In this document: positions 35,605-43,569 of the stretch, piece by piece
Layout: each line of letters opens with the position of its first letter
Numbering within the stretch: the first letter of the stretch is position 1
Notes under the pieces: generated by a model
The model's database searches: none
What the model was told of the DNA's origin: nothing
Seen by the model: only the letters and a program-made list of their open reading frames with translations
NCBI RefSeq assembly: GCF_030164425.1
Contig: NZ_JASNJD010000009.1
Location: 1 to 64,000 of the forward strand
Source: Pseudodonghicola flavimaris
Lineage (GTDB): Bacteria > Pseudomonadota > Alphaproteobacteria > Rhodobacterales > Rhodobacteraceae
DNA: 64,000 nt
Direction: 5' to 3'
Position numbers and translations under genes: made by a program

Positions 35605-36118
35605 GCGCGTGCTGTTGCGGCTGATCGACCGCATCATGGAGGTCGTGCTGTCGGTCAGCGCGGCCATCCTGTTGCTGATCGCGGTGCTCACCTTCGTTTC
35701 CGTCCTGATGCGCTATCTCTTCGTGATGCCGATCCCGGACCACTACGACATCTCCCGCCTGACCATGGCGGTGCTGATCGGCTGGGGCACCGCCTATTGC
35801 TTCGCCCGCGACAGCCATATCGATGTCGATCTGCTGACCGCCCTGTTGCCGGTGCGGGGGCAGCGCGGGCTCTGGGGGGTGACGTCGCTCCTCAGCCTGG
35901 GGTTCCTGGCGGCGGTTGCGGTGCTGCTCTGGCGCCACGGGCTGGCGCTCAGGGCATCGGGCGAGGGCACCTTCGATCTGGGGCTGCCGGTCTGGCCGTG
36001 GATTCTGGCTACCTCCGCCGGGTTCGGGGCGGGGGCGCTGACTCTGCTCCTGCGGCTGGTGGCGGCCTGCTGCAGCCCCGGGGCGGGGCGACATCGGGAG
36101 GCAGCGCATGGATCGTGA
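35585..36118 (+). CDS. dctQ: TRAP transporter small permease subunit, system 2
   Basis: A four-helix DctQ protein of about 177 residues. Helix 1 is VVLSVSAAILLLIAVLTFVS, helix 2 contains VLIGWGTAYCFARDSHIDVD, and two more helices follow. The start at 35585 overlaps dctP by 20 bases; GTG at 35609 is an alternative that removes eight residues. The stop overlaps dctM. Confidence 0.82.
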   Translation: MARAGTERVLLRLIDRIMEVVLSVSAAILLLIAVLTFVSVLMRYLFVMPIPDHYDISRLTMAVLIGWGTAYCFARDSHIDVDLLTALLPVRGQRGLWGVTSLLSLGFLAAVAVLLWRHGLALRASGEGTFDLGLPVWPWILATSAGFGAGALTLLLRLVAACCSPGAGRHREAAHGS

Positions 36119-37412
36119 AACCATCGGGCTTGTCGGCTTTGCCGGGCTCTTCGTGCTGATCGCGCTGCGGGTGCCGATCGGTGTTGCCATGAGCGTGGTG
36201 AGCCTGGCAGGCTTCGCCGCCATCGTCGGCCTCGACCCGGCGTTGCAGACCCTGCCGCTGGCGACGCTGAACGCGCTGGCGAACTGGGAATTCGGGCTGA
36301 TTCCGCTGTTCATCCTGATGGGAGCGGTCGCCTCCGAAGCCGGGATGAGCCGGGCGCTCTATCGCGCGGCCAATTTCTGGATCGGCCATCTGCGCGGCGG
36401 GCTGGCCATGGCGACCATCGTCTCGGCGACCGGCTTTGCCGCCATCTGCGGCTCCTCGGTCGCCACCGCCGCGACGATGACGCGGATCGCCCTGCCGGAG
36501 CTGGAGCGCAACCGCTATCCGCAGGTGCTGTCGCTGGGTTCGATCGCCGCCGGCGGGACGCTGGGCATCCTGATCCCGCCCTCGGTGCCGTTGGCGATCT
36601 ACGGGATCATCACCCAGACCGACATCGGGCTGCTGTTCATGGCGGGACTTCTGCCGGGGCTGCTGGCGGCGGCGCTCTATCTGCTGACCATCTATCTGTG
36701 GCGCCGGGTCGGCGGGCTCGAGCTGAAGGCGCGCCGGCCGGCGGGCGCGCGGGCGCGGTGCAAATCTCTGCTGCTGGTGCTGCCGACGCTGGGGCTGTTC
36801 GCGGTGGTGATGGGCGGCATCTATGCCGGTGTCTTCACTGCGACTGAGGCGGCGGGTGTCGGCGCTGCCGCCGCCATCGTCATCGGGGTGGTGCAGCGCA
36901 AGCTGCCGCGCGCGGCTCTGCTGCGGGCCCTGCGCGAAACGGTGGCGACCTCGTCCTCGCTGTTTCTGGTGCTGATCGGGGCGCTGCTGTACGGGCGGTT
37001 CCTGGCGGTGACCCGGCTGCCGCAGATGCTGAACGGCACCGTCGAGGGGTTCGGCCTGTCCCCGCTGGCCACGATCCTGGTGCTGCTGGGGGTCTTCGTG
37101 CTGCTGGGCTGCGTGCTGGATGCGATGGCGATCCTGCTGCTGATGGTGCCGCTGGTGATGCCGCTGGTCGGGGCCTATGGCTTCGATCCGGTCTGGTTCG
37201 GGATCGTGACGGTGATGGTGATCGAGCTGGGGCTGATCACGCCGCCCATCGGCATGAACATCTTCGTCATCCGCTCGGTCCGGCCGGAGGCGCCGCTGGG
37301 GGCGATCTATCGCGGTGTCATGCCCTTTGTCGCGATGGATGTGCTGCGGGTGCTGCTGGTGGTCTTCATTCCCGCGATTGCCCTGATCCTGCCGCGGGCG
37401 ATGGGCTACTAG
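36108..37412 (+). CDS. dctM: TRAP transporter large permease subunit, system 2
   Basis: A 434-residue DctM channel protein with about 12 helices. Signatures are RVPIGVAMSVVSLAGF, CGSSVATAATMTRIALPEL, TLGILIPPSVPLAIYGI and the C-terminal GLITPPIGMNIFVI. It overlaps dctQ by 11 bases, so translation is coupled. It ends the MarR unit, facing the racemase gene. Confidence 0.92.
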   Translation: MDRETIGLVGFAGLFVLIALRVPIGVAMSVVSLAGFAAIVGLDPALQTLPLATLNALANWEFGLIPLFILMGAVASEAGMSRALYRAANFWIGHLRGGLAMATIVSATGFAAICGSSVATAATMTRIALPELERNRYPQVLSLGSIAAGGTLGILIPPSVPLAIYGIITQTDIGLLFMAGLLPGLLAAALYLLTIYLWRRVGGLELKARRPAGARARCKSLLLVLPTLGLFAVVMGGIYAGVFTATEAAGVGAAAAIVIGVVQRKLPRAALLRALRETVATSSSLFLVLIGALLYGRFLAVTRLPQMLNGTVEGFGLSPLATILVLLGVFVLLGCVLDAMAILLLMVPLVMPLVGAYGFDPVWFGIVTVMVIELGLITPPIGMNIFVIRSVRPEAPLGAIYRGVMPFVAMDVLRVLLVVFIPAIALILPRAMGY

Positions 37413-37416
37413 CAGC

Positions 37417-37448
37417 GTGCGGGGGCCTCATGTCCGGGGCCCCCGCAC
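37417..37448. terminator. Convergent terminator hairpin between dctM and the racemase-like gene
   Basis: Perfect 11-bp stem GTGCGGGGGCC/GGCCCCCGCAC around a 10-base loop. It lies between two converging genes, includes the racemase stop codon in its loop, and could act in both directions. No T run is present on either side. Confidence 0.5.
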
Positions 37449-38084
37449 CATGATCTCGGCCTGCCGCACCGCGCAGCTGAGACCGTCGAGCACGGGGACC
37501 GGCAGGGCGGGGGCAAGCTGCCGGGTCATGCCGGCGGTAATGGCGCCGCCGAGAACGAGGACATCGGGCGCCTCGCGGTCGAGGACATCGCGCGCCAGCT
37601 GCAGCATGTCCCGGGCGGTGCCGGCCGGATCGCGGTGGCTTTCCAGCACACCGCGGTCGAGCGCATGGATGCCGCTCAGCCGTTGCCCGATGCCATATGC
37701 CGACGCCAGCTTGCGGATGCCGCCGACGGCAGAGGGGGCGACCGTCAGGATGGAAAACCGCGCACCGAGCATGCAGGCATGGAACATCGCCGCCTCGGCG
37801 ATGCCGATCACCGGAAAGGCGACCTCACGGCGAATCGCCATCAGGCCGGGGTCGCTGAAGCAGGCGATGACCGCGGCATCATACTGGGCGGCGGCGCCGG
37901 TGATCGCAGCATGGGTGGCCTGCGCGGCGATCTCCACATCCGCCGGCGTCTCGATCGCGGCGGGCCCGAAGGGGGCGGTGACCGCGGTGATCCGGGTTTC
38001 GCGGCGCACCACAGCCGCCGCCTCGGCCTGCAGCAGCGCGGTGATCCCGACGGATGTATTGGAATTGACGATCAGCAGATCCAT
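37428..38084 (-). CDS. Aspartate/glutamate/hydantoin racemase family protein
   Basis: A 218-residue protein of PF01177 type. It begins MDLLIVNSNTSVGIT and keeps the first catalytic region ACFSDPGL with Cys75. At the second site, where two-base racemases have a Cys (LGCAG), it reads VLVLGGAITAG (Gly at 179-180). So it may not be a two-cysteine racemase; an isomerase or decarboxylase is possible. ATG at 38084 is chosen because upstream frame is a low-complexity repeat. It follows the deacetylase gene in the GntR operon. Confidence 0.78.
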   Translation of the reverse strand: MDLLIVNSNTSVGITALLQAEAAAVVRRETRITAVTAPFGPAAIETPADVEIAAQATHAAITGAAAQYDAAVIACFSDPGLMAIRREVAFPVIGIAEAAMFHACMLGARFSILTVAPSAVGGIRKLASAYGIGQRLSGIHALDRGVLESHRDPAGTARDMLQLARDVLDREAPDVLVLGGAITAGMTRQLAPALPVPVLDGLSCAVRQAEIMVRGPRT

Positions 38085-38100
38085 CGCCGCGCCCTCGGGC

Positions 38101-38136
38101 CTGTCACCGGGCCTGTCACCGTGCCTGTCACCGGGC
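38101..38136. repeat. Three tandem copies of a 12-bp unit
   Basis: CTGTCACCGGGC, CTGTCACCGTGC and CTGTCACCGGGC follow each other directly. They lie in the short gap between the deacetylase and racemase-like genes and reach 9 bases into the deacetylase 3' end. The unit keeps the frame (12 bases), so copy changes would not shift any reading frame. Confidence 0.7.
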
Positions 38137-39060
38137 GCTGGCCGACCAGCGGGGCAGGCCGGCGGCGGCTCTCCACGCATGGGCGATCTCGGCGCGGGTG
38201 GCGAACCAGACACTGCCTTGGGTGGTCATGTGCTCCAGCAGCTTTTGCAGGCCGGCGATCCGGCCGGGACGGCCGATGATGCGCTGATGCAGGCCGACGG
38301 ACATCATCCTGGGCTGCTGCTCGGCCTCCTGCCGCAGCCAGTCGAAGGCATCGGCGCAATAGCGGGTGAAATCGCTGCCGAAGACGAAACCGCCACCGGG
38401 GCTGAACCGCATGTCGTTGGTGTCGAAACTGTAGGGCAGGATCACATGCGGTCTGCCGGCGGGCGCGACGACATAGGGCAGATCGTCGTTGTAGGCATCG
38501 GAATCATAGAGAAACCCACCGTGTTCGCAGAGCAGCCGGCGGGTATTGACCGAGGCCGCAGAGCGGGTGTGCCAGCCCACCGGGGCGGTGCCGGCGATCC
38601 GGGTCAGGCTGTCGACGCTGCGCGCGATCACCGCGGCCTCCTGCGTCGGGTCCATGCCGGCGTGGCGCTCCCACCTGTATCCATGGCAGGAGATCTCGTG
38701 ACCACGGGCGGCGGCCTCGGCGATCAGCTCGGGCGCGCGCTCTGCGGCGCGGGCGCAGGTGCTGATCGTGGCCCGGATGCCGTGGGCCTCCAGCAGGCCC
38801 AGGATGCGGTCGAACCCGACGCGGGGGCCGTATTCGAAATGCGAGGTCATGCAGGGGTCGGGTGCGCCCGTCACTTCCTCCCGCACCTCGTAGACGGGTT
38901 CGTTGCGTTCGTCGCCATCGGCGATCGACAGCTCTGCGCCTTCCTCGAAATTCAGCACGAAAGAGACGGCCAGACGGGCGCCGTTGGGCCAGGCCACATC
39001 GGGGCGGTGGCCGCGGTAGCCGAGGAAATCGCGCCGGGCGAGGGGCGGCGCGGCGGTCAA
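38128..39060 (-). CDS. Polysaccharide deacetylase family protein, allantoinase (PuuE)-like
   Basis: A 310-residue NodB-homology protein. Motifs NFEEGAE, GHEISCHGYRWERH, GWHTRSAASVNTRRLL and FLYDSDAYNDDLPY match the PuuE/cyclic-amide-hydrolase branch more than sugar deacetylases. PuuE opens the allantoin ring without the usual amidohydrolase metals; the substrate here could be a related cyclic amide. Its start overlaps the gntR stop by 4 bases and it belongs to the same operon. Confidence 0.82.
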   Translation of the reverse strand: MTAAPPLARRDFLGYRGHRPDVAWPNGARLAVSFVLNFEEGAELSIADGDERNEPVYEVREEVTGAPDPCMTSHFEYGPRVGFDRILGLLEAHGIRATISTCARAAERAPELIAEAAARGHEISCHGYRWERHAGMDPTQEAAVIARSVDSLTRIAGTAPVGWHTRSAASVNTRRLLCEHGGFLYDSDAYNDDLPYVVAPAGRPHVILPYSFDTNDMRFSPGGGFVFGSDFTRYCADAFDWLRQEAEQQPRMMSVGLHQRIIGRPGRIAGLQKLLEHMTTQGSVWFATRAEIAHAWRAAAGLPRWSASAR

Positions 39061-39755
39061 TCCGGGCGCTCCAGGTGGGCGAAGGCCGTCGCCAGCGCCT
39101 GGGATTTGCGGCGGTCGCCGCCGAGGTCGAGGCTGTCCATCACATCCTGCAGGTGATGCCGCATGGCATGGGCGGCGGCGTTCTCGTCACCTGCGGCGAT
39201 CTTGTCGATCAGATCGGCGTGACCTCCGAGCGAGCAGCCCGAGGACGCCGGCCGCTGATAGAGCGCCACCACGAGGCTGTCGCGCGAAACCAGTTCGCGC
39301 ACCATCTCTGACACCACGTCGTTGCCGGTGATGCGCGCCAGCTCGCAGTGGAATTCCCCGGTCAGCCGATGGGCACGGGCGCCGTTCCGGCGGTCCCGCG
39401 CGCTTTGTTCCTCGGCGACGATATCGCGCAGCATCCGGATGTGTCGCGGCTGGGCCAGACGGGTCGCGGCGCGGATGACGCCTTCTTCGATGATCTGCCG
39501 GGCCGCGTTCACGGTGCGCGCCTCTTCGACCGAGGGGCGGGCGACAAAGGCGCCGCGCATCGGTTCGATCACCACGATCTTCTGATCGGCGAGCCGGTGC
39601 AGGATCGGCCGGATCCGTGTCTTGCTGACGCCGAACACCTTGCCCAAATCGTCCTGGCCGAGCTTCTCCCCGGGAGAGAGCCGGCCTTCGACAATGGCAT
39701 CGAAGATCTCGTGGTGGATTTCATCGTCGGTCATCGGTTCCGTCTTGGACGTCAT
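39057..39755 (-). CDS. GntR family regulator (FadR/FCD subfamily)
   Basis: The 232-residue protein has an N-terminal winged helix (IVEGRLSPGEKLGQDDLGKV then FGVSKTRIRPILHRL) and a helical FCD domain with the metal-type His residues in TGEFHCELARI, GGHADLIDKI and MRHHLQDV. Such regulators bind organic acids. It is divergent from TRAP system 3, and identical 12-bp palindromes lie at both ends of the gap. Confidence 0.92.
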   Translation of the reverse strand: MTSKTEPMTDDEIHHEIFDAIVEGRLSPGEKLGQDDLGKVFGVSKTRIRPILHRLADQKIVVIEPMRGAFVARPSVEEARTVNAARQIIEEGVIRAATRLAQPRHIRMLRDIVAEEQSARDRRNGARAHRLTGEFHCELARITGNDVVSEMVRELVSRDSLVVALYQRPASSGCSLGGHADLIDKIAAGDENAAAHAMRHHLQDVMDSLDLGGDRRKSQALATAFAHLERPD

Positions 39756-39767
39756 GATTTAGCTCAG

Positions 39768-39779
39768 ATCGTATACGAT
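39768..39779. promoter_or_regulatory. GntR operator 1, ATCGTATACGAT
   Basis: Perfect 12-bp palindrome, 12 bases outside the gntR start codon. The identical sequence recurs at 39978-39989, 210 bases away on the other side of the intergenic region, which suggests one regulator bound at both. Confidence 0.7.
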
Positions 39780-39977
39780 AATTAAGTGCTTTCGCGTACT
39801 ACCTTTGCCGCGAAAAGTGCCGTTATGCAAGGCCTCGTGCCTGACGCGGACCGGGATTCGGATGGAAGCCTGCCATATTCACCTATTTTTCCGTCAAATT
39901 TCGAAGGTCGAGCCGGAAATTGCCGGTTTCCTGCGCAAATGCTCGCGTCAGGGCGAAAAGGGCGCAATCTTTATCAT

Positions 39978-39989
39978 ATCGTATACGAT
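39978..39989. promoter_or_regulatory. GntR operator 2, ATCGTATACGAT
   Basis: Second perfect copy of the palindrome, about 90 bases before dctP of TRAP system 3. The remaining intergenic sequence (39780-39977) has no gene I can support; the two sites could be bridged by a DNA loop. Confidence 0.7.
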
Positions 39990-40079
39990 TATTCTTGCAA
40001 ATGTGATCCGATTGGGCTGCGCTGGCGCCATTCTCCCGCAAGACGGGACATAAAAACGATCAGACAGGGAAGATAAGCA

Positions 40080-41066
40080 ATGAAAGTCATTCGGAAGACC
40101 AAGACACTTCTCGCGGCGGCGGCTCTCATCGCCTCTGCCGGCGCGGCAACGGCGGAAACCAGCTGGACCATGGCCAGCGGCTATGCCGACAGCAACTTCA
40201 TGACCCAGAACATCCGCAAGTTCATCGAGGATGTTCAGAGCTCCTCGGGCGGGGCGCTGACGATCTCGCTGCATTCCAACGGTACGCTGATGAAGCTCGA
40301 TGCGATCCGGCGTGCGGTGCAGACGGATCAGGTGCAGATCGGGGAAATCCGTCTCGGCTCCTATTCCAACGAGGACCCGATGTACAACCTGGCCGGGCTG
40401 CCCTTCGTGGCCGGGGATTACGATAGCGCCTGGAAGCTGATGCAGGCGCAGAAGCCCTATTTCGATACGCTCTTCGACAAGATCGGTCTGAAGGTTCTGG
40501 CCTATCAGCCCTGGCCGGGGCAGGGCTTCTATACGAAGTTCCCGGTGACCGGTCTGGCCGATTTCAAAGGGCAGAAGCTGCGGATCTATTCCAAGGCGAC
40601 GCAGGACATGGGCAACTCCCTGGGGTTCGAGGCGACGATCCTGCCCTTTGCGGAAATCCCGCAGGCCTTCGCGACCGGCCTGATCGACGCGTTGTTCACC
40701 AGCCCGCAGACCGGTATCGACATCCAGGCCTGGGATAACACCGACTACTTCACCGCCGCCGGCGCGATGTACACCAAGAACGCCATCGTGGTGAACAAGG
40801 ATGCCTTCGAGGCGCTGCCCGAAGAGGTGAAGGCGGCTCTGGTCGCGGCCGGCGAGACGGCCACCAAGCGCGGCTGGGACATGAGCAAGGAGACCTATGC
40901 CAAGCAGCTCGGCATTCTGCGGGAAAATGGCATGACGGTTGCGGATGCGCCCGAGGAAGTGATCGCGAAACTGAAAGAGATCGGCCTGACCATGATGGCG
41001 GACTGGCAGGCCTCCGCCTCGCCCGAAGCGATCGCGGTTCTGGACGCCTACAAGGCCGGCCTCTGA
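40080..41066 (+). CDS. dctP: TRAP transporter solute-binding protein, system 3
   Basis: The 328-residue protein has a signal peptide (MKVIRKTKTLLAAAALIASA, cut near ATA-E) and the DctP fold: SWTMASGYADSNFMTQNIRK, RAVQTDQVQIGEIRLGSYS, GQKLRIYSKATQDMGNSLG and the ligand-site region PQAFATGLIDALFTSP. It is the first gene of a dctPQM operon divergent from gntR, so the ligand should be the compound degraded by the deacetylase and racemase-like protein. Confidence 0.93.
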   Translation: MKVIRKTKTLLAAAALIASAGAATAETSWTMASGYADSNFMTQNIRKFIEDVQSSSGGALTISLHSNGTLMKLDAIRRAVQTDQVQIGEIRLGSYSNEDPMYNLAGLPFVAGDYDSAWKLMQAQKPYFDTLFDKIGLKVLAYQPWPGQGFYTKFPVTGLADFKGQKLRIYSKATQDMGNSLGFEATILPFAEIPQAFATGLIDALFTSPQTGIDIQAWDNTDYFTAAGAMYTKNAIVVNKDAFEALPEEVKAALVAAGETATKRGWDMSKETYAKQLGILRENGMTVADAPEEVIAKLKEIGLTMMADWQASASPEAIAVLDAYKAGL

Positions 41067-41148
41067 GCGATTTCATGACGTGTGGCCCGCTTCCGGCTTC
41101 GGCCGGGAGCGGGAAATTCTCGAATGAAATCTGTTTGGAGGTGTGTGA

Positions 41149-41673
41149 ATGCGTAGCGGTCTTGATCTTCTCTATCGGCTGAGCGGCGGCCTGGCGGCCT
41201 TCTTCCTGATGATGATCGCGGTCACCATCGTCGCGCAGATCGTCGGGCGCGCCGTCGGCGTCACCATCGATTCGACGGAAAGCGGCGGCTTCTTCCTGGC
41301 CGGGACCACCTTCATGGGCATGGCCTATACGCTGAAGACCGGCGGTCATATCCGGGTGTCGCTGCTGGTGTCGCGGCTGAGCGGTGCCGCCGCCCGGGGG
41401 GCCGATATCCTGGCCTGTGGCTTCGCCGCATTCGGCAGCGCCTACCTGTGCTGGGAAACCTACGGGATGACCCATGATTCCTGGCGCTTCGGGGACCTGA
41501 GCCCGGGGCTGCTGGCGGTGCCGATCTGGATTCCGCAATCGGTGATGCTGGCCGGGCTGGTTCTGCTGACCATCGCCCTGATCGACGACCTGATCCTGCT
41601 GCTGCGGGGCGCCATCCCGGGGTTCGCCGCGCCGCATGAAACGGCGCTGGACGGGATCGAGCAGGGCGAATGA
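41149..41673 (+). CDS. dctQ: TRAP transporter small permease subunit, system 3
   Basis: A 174-residue DctQ protein: helix 1 LAAFFLMMIAVTIVAQIVGR, helix 2 with FFLAGTTFMGMAYTLKTGGH, and two C-terminal helices. GGAGGTG precedes the start. It lies 82 bases after dctP. Confidence 0.9.
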   Translation: MRSGLDLLYRLSGGLAAFFLMMIAVTIVAQIVGRAVGVTIDSTESGGFFLAGTTFMGMAYTLKTGGHIRVSLLVSRLSGAAARGADILACGFAAFGSAYLCWETYGMTHDSWRFGDLSPGLLAVPIWIPQSVMLAGLVLLTIALIDDLILLLRGAIPGFAAPHETALDGIEQGE

Positions 41674-41695
41674 GGCGACGGGGAAAGGAAATGCA

Positions 41696-43000
41696 ATGGA
41701 TGTTCTGACGACGACCGGCATTCTCGGCCTCGTGCTGCTGGTGCTGCTGGCCGGTGGGCTGTGGATCGGGGTCACGCTGATGGCGGTGGGGTATGTCGCG
41801 CTCGCCGCCTTCTCGCCGGCGCCGGCGGGATCGCTGATGGCGACCACGCTGTGGGATCACAGTTGGAACTGGGCGTTGACGGCACTGCCGCTTTTCGTCT
41901 GGATGGGAGAGATCCTGTTTCGCGCCCGGTTGTCCGAGGACATGTTCGCCGGGCTCGCCCCCTGGCTGGACCGGCTGCCGGGTCGGCTTCTGCACGTCAA
42001 TATCGTCGGCTGCGGCGTGATGGCGGCGGTGGCGGGGTCCTCGGCGGTGACGGCGGCGACGGTCGGACGGATGAGTCTGCCGGAGCTGAAGCAGCGCGGC
42101 TACAGCGAAACCATGTCGATCGGCACGCTGGCGGGCTCCGGCACGCTGGGCCTGCTGATCCCGCCGTCGATCATGATGATCGTCTACGGCATTTCGGCAC
42201 AGCAATCGATCTCGCGGCTGTTTATCGCCGGCATCGTGCCGGGGTTGCTGATCATGGCGCTCTTCATGGGCTATGTGATGATCTGGTCCGCCTTCAACCG
42301 TGGCGCGGTGCCGCCGGCGGGCCCGCGCCTGCCGCTGGCCGAGAAGCTGCGCCGGTCGCGCCGGCTGCTGCCGGTGCTGCTGCTGATCGTGGCGGTGATC
42401 GGGTCGATCTACGGCGGTTATGCCACCCCGACCGAAGCGGCGACGCTGGGCGTGTTCGGGGCGCTGGGGCTGGCGGCGGTGGCGCGGGCGCTGAGCTGGC
42501 AGAGCTTCGTCGACAGCCTGATGGCGGCGACCCGTACCAGCTGCATGATCATCGCCATCATTCTGGGTGCCGCCTTTCTCTCTGTCGGCATGGCGTTTCT
42601 GGGCATTCCGGCGACGCTGGCCAACTGGGTGTCGGCGCAGGGGCTGTCGCCGGCGATGCTGTTGGTGCTGCTCACGCTGATCTACGTCGTGCTGGGCTGC
42701 TTTCTCGAAGGCGCCTCGATGATCGTGCTGACCACCTCGGTGGCGCTGCCGATGGTGGTTGAGGCCGGTTTCGATCCGGTCTGGTTCGGGATCTACCTGA
42801 TCGTCGTGGTCGAGATGGCGCAGCTGACGCCGCCGGTGGGGTTCAACCTGTTCGTGCTGCACGGGATGAGCGGTCGCGACATGTGGACGGTGACCAAGGC
42901 GTCGGCCCCCTTCTTCGGGCTGCTCACGCTCGGGGTTGCCCTGCTGGCCCTGGTGCCGGAGCTGGCGACCTTCCTGCCGCAGCTGATGCTGGCGCGTTGA
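41696..43000 (+). CDS. dctM: TRAP transporter large permease subunit, system 3
   Basis: A 434-residue DctM protein with the standard helices. It shows AGSSAVTAATVGRMSLPEL, GTLGLLIPPSIMMIVYGIS, GYATPTEAATLGVFGALG and LTPPVGFNLFVLHGM. ATG at 41696 is preceded by GGGAAAGGAA; the in-frame ATG at 41636 lies within dctQ and is rejected. It is the last gene of system 3. Confidence 0.93.
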   Translation: MDVLTTTGILGLVLLVLLAGGLWIGVTLMAVGYVALAAFSPAPAGSLMATTLWDHSWNWALTALPLFVWMGEILFRARLSEDMFAGLAPWLDRLPGRLLHVNIVGCGVMAAVAGSSAVTAATVGRMSLPELKQRGYSETMSIGTLAGSGTLGLLIPPSIMMIVYGISAQQSISRLFIAGIVPGLLIMALFMGYVMIWSAFNRGAVPPAGPRLPLAEKLRRSRRLLPVLLLIVAVIGSIYGGYATPTEAATLGVFGALGLAAVARALSWQSFVDSLMAATRTSCMIIAIILGAAFLSVGMAFLGIPATLANWVSAQGLSPAMLLVLLTLIYVVLGCFLEGASMIVLTTSVALPMVVEAGFDPVWFGIYLIVVVEMAQLTPPVGFNLFVLHGMSGRDMWTVTKASAPFFGLLTLGVALLALVPELATFLPQLMLAR

Positions 43001-43210
43001 GGGCGGATTGACAGGGGGCGGGGCGGTCGCCTAACTGGCGCTTGCCGAAAAGATTTCAGGCCGGTTCGGTTATTCCGGCCCCCGCTGTTCGCGGGATTGC
43101 TCATGCACAGCCATGATCCCACGGCGCCGTCTTTTTTCAGGACGGTGCCGGGGACGCTCCAGCGGGTGTTTCGGTGCCGTCCGACAACGTAAACTAGAGA
43201 GATACTTCGG

Positions 43211-43432
43211 ATGGACAAGAAATCCCTGCTTCTGGCTCAGGTGCTGATCACTTTCATGATGGCCCTGTCGATGTCCGGCATCATGTCGATGATTCACATG
43301 GGGCCGACGCGTGAGTGGCTGGCGACCTGGCCGCGCGAATTCATCATCGCCTGGCCGATCGCCTTCGTCCTGACCCAGGGCGTCGGGCGGATCGCGTTTT
43401 TCGTGGTGCACCGGCTGCGCCCGCTGACCTAA
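43211..43432 (+). CDS. DUF2798 family small membrane protein
   Basis: A 73-residue protein with two helices (LLLAQVLITFMMALSMSGIM and FIIAWPIAFVLTQGVGRIAF) joined by WLATWPREF, the hallmark of DUF2798. The function is unknown. It lies between TRAP system 3 and secE and is the last gene before the core block. Confidence 0.82.
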   Translation: MDKKSLLLAQVLITFMMALSMSGIMSMIHMGPTREWLATWPREFIIAWPIAFVLTQGVGRIAFFVVHRLRPLT

Positions 43433-43511
43433 GCCCCTGTAAGCCAGGGTGAAAAGGCGCCGCGGGCGAGCGCGTTGCGGGGCCGCCGGGCGGCGGACCC
43501 CGCACTCTGCC

Positions 43512-43540
43512 TTGAAATTGCCGTCATCCCCGGCTATGTG
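43512..43540 (+). promoter_or_regulatory. Sigma-70-type promoter of secE-nusG
   Basis: TTGAAA (43512-43517), 17 bases and TATGTG (43535-43540), 30 bases before secE. The -10 equals that of the tuf copy 1 promoter. It marks the right edge of the accessory region. Confidence 0.6.
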
Positions 43541-43569
43541 CGCTGCCAAGCAGACAGGATTCCCAGCTC

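Noticed and set aside
43060-43145. Hairpins after dctM as terminator (GGCCGG/CCGGCC and ACGGCGCCGT followed by T-rich sequence)
   Set aside because: The first has no T run; the second is a self-complementary 10-mer without room for a loop, so neither is convincing.
9074-43511. cas genes or another defence system next to the array
   Set aside because: All genes in the island are metabolic, transport, regulatory or copper-related; none has Cas, nuclease, methylase or toxin features.
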